Shown here piece after piece: positions 57,972 to 64,000 of a DNA stretch of 64,000 bases. A program made the position numbers and the translations under genes. Positions within the stretch are counted from its first letter, which is position 1. Every line of letters starts with the position of its first letter. The DNA comes from Actinomadura macrotermitis (lineage in GTDB: Bacteria > Actinomycetota > Actinomycetes > Streptosporangiales > Streptosporangiaceae). The stretch spans positions 1,450,073-1,514,072 of the forward strand of contig NZ_WEGH01000002.1 of assembly GCF_009604375.1 (NCBI RefSeq). The letters are read 5' to 3'. The notes below the pieces were generated by a model. That model was not told the origin of the DNA. It saw only the letters and a list, made by a program, of their open reading frames with translations, and ran no database searches.

Positions 57972-58619
57972 ATGGCCAGGATCATCGTTTTCGGAGCGGG
58001 CGGCCGGGGCGGCCGCGCGGTCGCCGCCGAGGCGCGCCGCCGGGGGCACGAGGTCACCGCGGTCGTCCGCGACCCGGCCGCGCACCCCGGCCTGGACGCG
58101 GTCGCGGGCGACGTCACCGACCCGGCGTCGGTCGCCGCGCTCGCCGCCGGGCACGACGCCGCGGTCAACTCCACCTACAGCCCCGGTGCCGACCCCGCCG
58201 AGTTCTTCGCCGCCGCATCGAACGCCCTGGCCGAGGGGCTGCCGTCCGGCGTCCGGCTGGTGTCGGTGGGGCTCGCGTCGGTCCTGCCGGACGCGTCCGG
58301 GACGCCCCTCATGGACACCCCCGGCTACCCGCAGGAGTACCGCGGCTTCTTCCTCGGCCACGCCGCCGGGAACGACGCGCTGCGCGCCGCGCCGGCCGGG
58401 CTGGACTGGGTGGTGCTGAGCCCGTCCGGCGACTTCGACCACAGTGCCTCCGACCACAGTGCCTCCGACCACGAGGGCTCGCGCACCGGCTCCTACCGGG
58501 TCGCGCCGGCCGACCCCGAGAGCCGCATCTCCTACGCCGACTTCGCGATCGCCGTCCTGGATGAGATCGAGCGGCCGCGCCACCACCGCGTCCACATCGG
58601 CGTCGAGGAGGCCCGCTGA
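57972..58619 (+). CDS. NAD(P)H-binding protein, atypical SDR
   Basis: 215 residues. IIVFGAGGRGGRAVAAEARRRGHEVTAVVRDP is an NAD(P)-binding start as in the NmrA/YwnB-like group, and LDWVVLSPSGDF is the later signature. An Asp-His-Ser-Ala-Ser tandem (about 157-166) comes from two copies of a 15-bp DNA repeat (58439-58468), an expandable surface loop. ATG follows GGAAGGGGACCACC. Confidence 0.88.
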   Translation: MARIIVFGAGGRGGRAVAAEARRRGHEVTAVVRDPAAHPGLDAVAGDVTDPASVAALAAGHDAAVNSTYSPGADPAEFFAAASNALAEGLPSGVRLVSVGLASVLPDASGTPLMDTPGYPQEYRGFFLGHAAGNDALRAAPAGLDWVVLSPSGDFDHSASDHSASDHEGSRTGSYRVAPADPESRISYADFAIAVLDEIERPRHHRVHIGVEEAR

Positions 58620-58658
58620 CCGACGGCCCGGACCCGCTCGCGCCGGGGCGGCGCGGTT

Positions 58659-59102
58659 CTAGGAGATCTTGAAGACGGGGACGCCGGGGGCCAGCTCGGC
58701 CAGGCGGGCGTCGTCGGCGTCCTTGATCGGGCCGTCGAAGAAGCGGGCGACCTCCCAGCCCCAGCGCTTGAAGTAGGCGCGCAGCAGCGGGTTCTTCCGG
58801 TCGTCGGCCAGCTCGGTGGCGGTGAACTCCTCGGTGCGGCGGCCGAGCCGCAGCTCGCCGCCGCCCGCGGCGCGCATGTTGCGCACCCACTGGGTGTGGC
58901 CGCGCGGCGCGACCAGGTAGCGCTCGCCCTCGAAGGTGAGCAGGTTGACGGGGGTGGTGCGCCACTCGCCGCTGGTGCGGCCCCGGACGGCCAGCAGCCG
59001 GCTGCCGAGGAGGCTGACGCCGCGGCGGGTCAGCCAGGCGACGGCCTTGTTGAAGTAGATCTCCATGCCGGCGCCCTGGATGTTGCGGGTGGTGGCGTCC
59101 AT
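58659..59102 (-). CDS. Deazaflavin (F420)-dependent nitroreductase-family protein
   Basis: 147 residues of the Ddn family: LLAVRGRTSGEWRTTPVNLLTFEGERYLVAPRG and WVRNMRAAGGGELRLGRR are its core F420-binding features. Reduces quinones or similar substrates with F420H2. Divergent from a TetR gene; two near-identical palindromes lie between them. Confidence 0.92.
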   Translation of the reverse strand: MDATTRNIQGAGMEIYFNKAVAWLTRRGVSLLGSRLLAVRGRTSGEWRTTPVNLLTFEGERYLVAPRGHTQWVRNMRAAGGGELRLGRRTEEFTATELADDRKNPLLRAYFKRWGWEVARFFDGPIKDADDARLAELAPGVPVFKIS

Positions 59103-59117
59103 CTCGGCTCCCTTTGT

Positions 59118-59180
59118 GAGCAGTGCTCTCGTTTGAGATCAGTGTGCACGATCCGGGCCGGGCGTGCAAGAGCACTGCTC
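59118..59180. promoter_or_regulatory. Paired TetR-type operators
   Basis: GAGCAGTGCTC (59118-59128) and GAGCACTGCTC (59170-59180) are reverse complements of each other and each palindromic except at the centre. A partial third copy, AGCGCTCTC, follows at about 59192. They lie between the F420-dependent enzyme and the TetR gene, and probably let TetR repress both. Confidence 0.65.
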
Positions 59181-59221
59181 TCTAATTTGTTCAGCGCTCT
59201 CTGGGATGGCAGACTGCGGGC

Positions 59222-59914
59222 ATGAGCGCGAGCCGGACGGCACGGGAGCGGGCCAGGGCGGAACTCACCGCCGAGATCAAGCGGGAGGCGCGGCGGCAGC
59301 TCGCCGCCGCCGGGGCGCAGGGCCTGTCGCTGCGCGCGGTCGCCCGCGAGCTCGGCATGGTCTCCTCGGCCCTGTACCGCTACTTCGCGAGCAGGGACGA
59401 GCTGCTCACCGCCCTGATCATCGACGCCTACGACGCGGTCGGCGCGGCGGTGGAGGCGGCCGAGCGGGCGGCCGGCCCGGGATACCGGGAGCGGTGGCGC
59501 GCGGCGTGCGGCGCGGTCCGGGCGTGGGCCGTCGCGCACCCGCACGAGTACGCCCTGGTCTACGGGTCGCCGGTGCCCGGCTACGCCGCGCCCGAGACGA
59601 CGCTCGTGCCCGCCGCCCGCGTCCCGCTGGTGCTGTTCGGCGTCGTCGGCGACGCCTGGCGGGCGGGCGACCTGCCGGCGCCCGCGGACGATCTGGCGGC
59701 GGAGCTGGACGGCCAGGCCGCGCGGGTCGCCGCGGCCGTCGCGGAGGGCCTGCCCGGCCCGCTGGTCGTGCGCGTCGCGATCGCCTGGACGCAGCTGTTC
59801 GGCACGGTCGGTTTCGAGCTCTTCGGGCATCTGGCCGGCACCCTGGACCCGGCCGGGCCGTTCTTCGAGCACGCGGCCGAGCGGATGGCCGACCTCGTCG
59901 GCCTGCCTGCCTGA
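59222..59914 (+). CDS. TetR-family regulator
   Basis: 230 residues. Helix-turn-helix about 14-60 (LSLRAVARELGMVSSALYRYFASRDELLTALI) and a C-terminal WHG-like ligand domain (about 90-200). It probably represses itself and the divergent F420-dependent gene. Confidence 0.92.
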   Translation: MSASRTARERARAELTAEIKREARRQLAAAGAQGLSLRAVARELGMVSSALYRYFASRDELLTALIIDAYDAVGAAVEAAERAAGPGYRERWRAACGAVRAWAVAHPHEYALVYGSPVPGYAAPETTLVPAARVPLVLFGVVGDAWRAGDLPAPADDLAAELDGQAARVAAAVAEGLPGPLVVRVAIAWTQLFGTVGFELFGHLAGTLDPAGPFFEHAAERMADLVGLPA

Positions 59915-59946
59915 CCAGCACCGGTGCGGCGTTCTAGGCTGGGGTC

Positions 59947-60627
59947 ATGGGCGCGATCGCGGACGTCGTCGACCGGATGCGGGAGATCGACCGGGAGCTG
60001 GACCCCCGGGACGGAGTCGCCTGCTTCAACCGCGTCTATCTCCGCGTCACCGAGCTGGTCGCCGCGCGGCTCACCGAGGGGTTCTTCGAGGACGGCCGGT
60101 TCGTCGAGCGGCTGGACGAGCTGTTCGCCGGCCTGTACTTCGCCAACGTGGCCGACGGCGGCGCCGACCCGTCTTGGCGCCCGTTGTTCCAGGCCCGCGA
60201 CGACCACGCCGTCTGGTCGCTGCAGTTCGTGCTGGCCGGCATCAACGCCCACGTCAATCACGACCTGGCGCTCGCGGTGGTCGCGGCCTGCGCCGAGCGC
60301 GGCGTCGAGCCGGGCACCCGGCCGGTGCACGCCGACTTCCTGCGCGTCAACGAGCTGCTCGCGCAGGTCGAGGCGCAGGCGCGCGGCGAGGTGGAGCCCG
60401 AGCTGCTGAAGTTCGCCACCAAGGAGGCCGAGGCGCTGAAGCACATCGTGGGCAGCTTCAGCATCGCGCGCGCCCGCGACATGGCCTGGTGCACGGTGGA
60501 GGCGCTCTGGCCGCAGCGCGAGATCCACCGCCTCTACGACACCTCGGTGGCGATCCTGGCGCAGACGGTCGGGCTGACCGGGCGGCTGCTGGTCACGCCC
60601 GTCATCCCGGCGAGCGCCTTCGACTAA
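59947..60627 (+). CDS. DUF5995 family protein
   Basis: 226 residues. WSLQFVLAGINAHVNHDLALAVV and DMAWCTVEALWP fit the actinobacterial DUF5995 family; the paired histidines suggest metal binding. Function unknown. TAGGCT (59935-59940) lies 6 nt before ATG, so leaderless. Convergent with a TetR gene, overlapping 4 nt. Confidence 0.82.
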   Translation: MGAIADVVDRMREIDRELDPRDGVACFNRVYLRVTELVAARLTEGFFEDGRFVERLDELFAGLYFANVADGGADPSWRPLFQARDDHAVWSLQFVLAGINAHVNHDLALAVVAACAERGVEPGTRPVHADFLRVNELLAQVEAQARGEVEPELLKFATKEAEALKHIVGSFSIARARDMAWCTVEALWPQREIHRLYDTSVAILAQTVGLTGRLLVTPVIPASAFD

Positions 60628-61202
60628 GGGGTCAGCACGCGGCGCGCGGCGTCGCCGAGCAGCGCGACCTGCTCGGCGGACGGCTCGGGCACCTGGCCCG
60701 TCAGCCACATCCGGCACAGTTCCTGCGCGGGCCCGAGCCAGAGGACGAACGCCGTCGTCAGGTCGAGCGGCCGCAGCGCGCCGTGGTGCCGCTGGACCCG
60801 CCACCACGCCAGCACCTCGCCGAAGAAGGCGCGGTTCTGCTCGGCGAGGGCGGCGGCGCCGGGGTCGTCCTCGCGCGGCCGCCGTTCGGTGAACAGGAAC
60901 CGGGCGTGCTCGCGCTCGCGCGCGCACCAGGCGACGTGGAAGGCCACGATCGCCGCGACCGCCTCGCCCGGGTCGGGGTGGCGGCGCAGCTCGGCGGTGA
61001 ACTCGCGCTGGTAGCGGCCGAGCGACGCGGCGAACAGCGCCGCGACCACCTCCTCCTTGCTCTGGAAGTGGTGGTAGAAGCTGCCGACGCTGACCCCGGC
61101 CTCCTTGCGGAGCGCGGTGAGCGTGGTCGCGGCCGCGCCGTCCCGGCCGAAGCAGGTGAGCGCGGCGCGCAGGATCCGGTCCTGCCCCGAGTCGCCGTCC
61201 AC
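60624..61202 (-). CDS. TetR-family regulator
   Basis: 192 residues from GTG 61202. Helix-turn-helix about 8-55 (ATTLTALRKEAGVSVGSFYHHFQSKEEVVAALF) and a C-terminal TetR_C domain. Divergent from the enoyl-CoA hydratase; likely an acyl-CoA-responsive repressor of it. Confidence 0.92.
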   Translation of the reverse strand: MDGDSGQDRILRAALTCFGRDGAAATTLTALRKEAGVSVGSFYHHFQSKEEVVAALFAASLGRYQREFTAELRRHPDPGEAVAAIVAFHVAWCAREREHARFLFTERRPREDDPGAAALAEQNRAFFGEVLAWWRVQRHHGALRPLDLTTAFVLWLGPAQELCRMWLTGQVPEPSAEQVALLGDAARRVLTP

Positions 61203-61223
61203 GGAACCGGATTATGCCCTTGC

Positions 61224-61257
61224 AGAACTCTACTCGTTGGTAACAGAATAAAGTTCT
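61224..61257. promoter_or_regulatory. Inverted repeat between TetR and enoyl-CoA hydratase
   Basis: AGAACT (61224-61229) and AGTTCT (61252-61257) form an inverted repeat around a smaller GTT-GGT-AAC palindrome (61236-61244) in the 72-bp divergent space. The local sequence is unusually AT-rich. TetR binding is inferred. Confidence 0.45.
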
Positions 61258-61274
61258 ATCGCTGAGGAGGCCCC

Positions 61275-62105
61275 ATGTCCTATGCCGAGATCGCCGCGCA
61301 GGCCCGCGCCGACACCCGCACGCTGGTCCGGGTCGAGCGCCGCCCCGGCCACGCCGTGGTCACCATGTCCGACCCCGGCAAGCTCAACATGCTGAGCGCC
61401 GCGATGACCGTCCAACTGCAGGACGCCCTCGCCGAGCTGACCGCCGATCCCGAGGTGCGCGCGATCGTACTGACCGGCGCCGACCCCGGCTTCAACGCGG
61501 GCGGCGACCTGAGCCTCATGGCGGACACGGTGCGGCGCCTCGCCGACCCCGCCGACGAGGAGGGCGCCACCATGCCGTGGCGCTGGATCCGGTACCAGTT
61601 CGGTGGCTGCGTCCGGCTGATCGCGGGCAGCGACACCCTGGTGGTGTCGGCGCTGAACGGCGCCGCCGCCGGCGTCGGGCTGGCGCTGGCGTTCGCCTCC
61701 GACCTGGTCGTGGCGTCCGAGCGGGCCGTGATCGTGCCCGCGTTCGGCCGGCTCGGGCTGCTGCCCGAGGTCGGCACGAGTTGGCACCTGACGCACCGGC
61801 TCGGCTACCAGCGGGCCGTCCAGTACTACCTGTCGGGCGAGCACATCGACGCCGCCAAGGCGCTGGAGTACGGCCTGGTCAACGAGGTCGTCCCGCACGA
61901 GGAGCTGCTTGCGCGCGCGCTGTGGTGGTGCGAGCGCGCGCTGGCGACGCCCGAGCACGCGCAGCTCATGGCCGTCCCGCTCCTACGCCAGGCCGCGTCG
62001 ATGACGTGGGAGCAGGCCCTGGTCATGGAGGAGTTCGCCGAGCCGAACTGCTTCACCACCAAGGACTTCGCCCGCTCGGTCGACGCCATGCTCGGCCGGC
62101 GATGA
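61275..62105 (+). CDS. Enoyl-CoA hydratase/isomerase (crotonase) family
   Basis: 276 residues. GADPGFNAGGDLSLMAD and ALNGAAAGVGLALAFASDLVVASERAVIVPAFGRLGLLPEVG are the two oxyanion loops; HLTHRLGYQRAVQYYLSG follows. Glu in the second loop region is replaced by a PEVG Glu. GAGGAGG precedes ATG. Probably acts in fatty acid turnover under the divergent TetR regulator. Confidence 0.9.
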   Translation: MSYAEIAAQARADTRTLVRVERRPGHAVVTMSDPGKLNMLSAAMTVQLQDALAELTADPEVRAIVLTGADPGFNAGGDLSLMADTVRRLADPADEEGATMPWRWIRYQFGGCVRLIAGSDTLVVSALNGAAAGVGLALAFASDLVVASERAVIVPAFGRLGLLPEVGTSWHLTHRLGYQRAVQYYLSGEHIDAAKALEYGLVNEVVPHEELLARALWWCERALATPEHAQLMAVPLLRQAASMTWEQALVMEEFAEPNCFTTKDFARSVDAMLGRR

Positions 62106-62154
62106 GTTCGGCGGCCCGCCGGGGTCTGCACCTCCGACGAGAGGAGCGGCAACC

Positions 62155-62754
62155 ATGGGCAAGGTCATCACCGCCGCGAGCATGTCCCTGGACGGCTACA
62201 TCGCCGGCCCGGACGAGTCGGGCTTCGACCGCCTGTTCGCCTGGTACGGCAACGGCGACCAGGTCGTCGAGACCGCCCATCCGGAGCTGACCTGGCACAT
62301 GACCAAGGCGAGCGCCGAGCTGCTGCGGCGCGACATCGCGGCGCTCGGCGCGTTCGTCGTCGGCCGCCGGCTGTTCGACCTCACCGGCGGCTGGGGCGGC
62401 AGCCACCCCTTCGACCGCCCCGTCGTCGTGGTGTCGCACAGCGTCCCGGACGGCTGGCCGCGCCCGGACGCGCCGTTCACCTTCGTCTCCGACATCGGCG
62501 CGGCCGTCGCGCGGGCCCGGGAGCTGGCCGGCGGCCGCGACGTCGGCGTGAACGGCGGCACGATCGCCCGCCAGTGCCTGGCCGCGGGCCTGCTCGACGA
62601 GATCTGGGTCGCGCTCGTCCCGCTCCTGCTGGGCGGCGGCACGCCCTTCTTCGACCACGTCGCGAACGCCCCGGTCGACCTGGACGGCCCCTTCGAGATC
62701 GTGCCGGACCAGGGCGTCACCCACCTGAGGTACCGCGTCACCGCCCGGCCGTAG
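62155..62754 (+). CDS. Dihydrofolate-reductase-like (RibD C-terminal) protein
   Basis: 199 residues. SMSLDGYIAGPDESGFDRLFAWYG start, FVVGRRLFDLTGGWGG and RDVGVNGGTIARQCLAAGLLDEIWVALVPLLLGGG are the standard RibD_C pattern, NADPH-dependent. The physiological substrate of this family is mostly unknown. GAGGAG precedes ATG. Tail overlaps the convergent AraC gene by 17 nt. Confidence 0.9.
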   Translation: MGKVITAASMSLDGYIAGPDESGFDRLFAWYGNGDQVVETAHPELTWHMTKASAELLRRDIAALGAFVVGRRLFDLTGGWGGSHPFDRPVVVVSHSVPDGWPRPDAPFTFVSDIGAAVARARELAGGRDVGVNGGTIARQCLAAGLLDEIWVALVPLLLGGGTPFFDHVANAPVDLDGPFEIVPDQGVTHLRYRVTARP

Positions 62755-63670
62755 CCGCCTCGGCGGGGCGGCGGTAGCGGCCCGGGGGAGTGCCGTACGC
62801 GCGCTTGAACGCCTTGGCGAACGCGAACTCCGAGGCGTAGCCGACGCGCCTCGCCACGACGGCGATGGGGTCGTCGGTCTCGCGGAGCAGCCGCCCGGCC
62901 GTGGTCATCCGCCACCGCGTCAGGTAGGTCAGCGGCGGCTCGCCGACCAGCGCGGTGAACCGCTGCGCGAACACCGAGCGCGACAGGCCGCCGCGCGCGG
63001 CGAGCTCCTCCACCGTCCAGGGGCGGTCCGGCTCGTCGTGGACGCACTGCAGGGCGCGGCCGACCGCCGGGTCGGCCAGCGCCCGCGCCCAGCCCGCGGC
63101 GGGCGCCTGCTCGTCCGCCCAGGCGCGCAGGATGTACAGCAGCATCCCGTCGATGAGGGCGGGGACGATCCCGTCGCCGCCGGGGCGCTCGCGGTCGAGC
63201 TCGGCGGAGAGCAGGGCCACCAGGCCGGTCAGCTCGGGGTGCCGGCCGGGCCGGGCCGGCAGGTGGACGATTTCCGGCAGCGCGTTCAGCAGCGGGTGCG
63301 GGCGGGCGCGGTCGAGCTGGTAGGCGCCGCAGAGCAGCACCGAGCGCGCGCCGGGGCCGTCGATGCGGAACCGCCCGATCGGCGACGACGGCGCGGACCG
63401 GCTGGGCGCGAAGGGCGTCAGCGGGGTGGCCGGGGCGTCGGCGAGGGCGTGGGCGCTGCCCGTCCGCAGCAGGACGATGTCGCCCGGCCCGAGCGCCAGC
63501 GGCTCGCCCGGCGCTTCGGGCAGCAGCCAGCAGGTGCCCTGGAGCACGACGTGGAAGGCGCTGCCGGTGATCGCCGGGAAGTCCAGCCCCCACGGCGCCC
63601 GCGCCACGGTGCGCGCCGCGCGGGGCCGGCCGGTGCGCATGGCGGCGAGCACGTCGGAGAGCACGTCCAT
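62738..63670 (-). CDS. AraC-family regulator with N-terminal cupin
   Basis: 310 residues from ATG 63670, which lies 7 nt after TAGGAT and so is probably leaderless; the longer frame begins inside the promoter. Cupin_6 domain about 1-170 (GTCWLLPEAPGEPLALGPGDIVLL) and AraC helix-turn-helix about 205-300 (WTVEELAARGGLSRSVFAQRF, ARRVGYASEFAFAKAFKRAYGTPPGRYR). Divergent from an NmrA-like gene that it likely controls. Confidence 0.92.
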   Translation of the reverse strand: MDVLSDVLAAMRTGRPRAARTVARAPWGLDFPAITGSAFHVVLQGTCWLLPEAPGEPLALGPGDIVLLRTGSAHALADAPATPLTPFAPSRSAPSSPIGRFRIDGPGARSVLLCGAYQLDRARPHPLLNALPEIVHLPARPGRHPELTGLVALLSAELDRERPGGDGIVPALIDGMLLYILRAWADEQAPAAGWARALADPAVGRALQCVHDEPDRPWTVEELAARGGLSRSVFAQRFTALVGEPPLTYLTRWRMTTAGRLLRETDDPIAVVARRVGYASEFAFAKAFKRAYGTPPGRYRRPAEAATAGR

Positions 63671-63704
63671 GGCCCAGATCCTATATCCGCACACCTGGAT
63701 ACCA

Positions 63705-63733
63705 GGACGATCAGACATGGAATGCGGACGATC
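63705..63733. promoter_or_regulatory. Direct repeats typical of an AraC operator
   Basis: GGACGATC occurs at 63705-63712 and 63726-63733, each followed by a G-CAT context, 21 bp apart (two helical turns). AraC proteins bind such direct repeats. They lie between the AraC gene and the NAD(P)-binding gene. Confidence 0.55.
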
Positions 63734-63798
63734 TGCCATTCATCATCCTCCGCGCCCTGCCTAGGTTGATCACGTACCGACCGAACCGGAGGAGAACG

Positions 63799-64000
63799 AT
63801 GAACACCGTGGTGATCGGAGCGACCGGCAAGACCGGGCGGCCCGTCGTGGAGGCCCTGGCAGCGCGCGGCGTGCGGGCCCGCGCGGCGAGCCGCCACCCG
63901 GCCGGCCCGGACGGGGTCCGTTTCGACTGGGCGGACCGCGCCACCTGGGAGCCCGCGCTGCGCGGCGCGGAGGCCCTGTACCTGGTCGGCCCCTACGCCC
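63799..64000 (+). CDS. NAD(P)H-binding protein (NmrA-like), cut by window end
   Basis: 67 codons before the window edge. MNTVVIGATGKTGRPVVEAL is an NmrA/YtfG-type NAD(P)-binding start; EALYLVGPYA follows. GGAGGA lies 7 nt before ATG. Divergent from the AraC regulator. Confidence 0.85.
   Translation, partial: MNTVVIGATGKTGRPVVEALAARGVRARAASRHPAGPDGVRFDWADRATWEPALRGAEALYLVGPYA

Overview
The window is very GC-rich and densely coded. Many starts are GTG, and about ten genes have a TAnnnT hexamer 6-8 nt before the start codon, the usual look of actinobacterial leaderless transcripts. Gene content (class I ribonucleotide reductase under a B12 riboswitch, SARP and LAL regulators, a Ddn-type F420 enzyme, an ATP-grasp RiPP cluster, a DUF222-HNH gene) suggests a filamentous actinomycete, perhaps of the Streptosporangiales/Thermomonosporaceae (Actinomadura-like). 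That placement is inference from family content only. No rRNA, tRNA or CRISPR array was seen.

Layout. 1-4.3 kb: end of a membrane-protein gene, then nrdA-nrdB behind paired NrdR boxes and a cobalamin riboswitch. 4.3-10.5 kb: a self-contained locus bounded by two paralogous short BTAD regulators, holding a secreted Lys/Arg/Trp-rich protein, two small membrane proteins and a kinase/regulator pair; a near-identical motif lies before the first and last small genes. 10.6-15.2 kb: patatin-like protein, Fe/Mn superoxide dismutase with a Nur-like box, thioesterase, alcohol dehydrogenase, amino-acid permease. 15.4-17.1 kb: small ORFs and an hsp20-merR heat-shock unit. 17.1-24 kb: a lipid/sterol-like catabolic block (PaaX regulator, acyl-CoA dehydrogenase, thioesterase, enoyl-CoA hydratase, P450, alcohol dehydrogenase, DUF4334); two of its operons share one palindromic operator. 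24-29.8 kb: a toxin-like anchored protein, HD hydrolase, TMEM175-type channel, two-component system and TAP-type hydrolase.

29.9-37.2 kb is accessory DNA: lower GC in places, about 1 kb of three diverged non-coding repeat copies before a DUF222-HNH gene, a decayed copy of a NUDIX gene, a chimeric fragment made of two neighbouring genes, and three different UTRA-domain regulators within 3 kb. This leads into a graspetide (ATP-grasp RiPP) cluster at 37.4-39.8 kb: precursor, ATP-grasp ligase and PIMT-like methyltransferase, each overlapping the next.

39.8-45.8 kb is ordinary: hydroxyacid dehydrogenase, nitronate monooxygenase, lipoprotein deacetylase, BrkB, hemerythrin, DsbA-like. 45.8-55 kb carries three giant STAND-type regulators (two LAL, one SARP/NB-ARC) around one hydrolase, with no biosynthetic core in sight. 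55-64 kb is a series of divergent regulator/enzyme pairs (XRE-cupin/MBL, HxlR/NAD-binding, TetR/Ddn, TetR/enoyl-CoA hydratase, AraC/NmrA-like), several with visible operator repeats between the partners.
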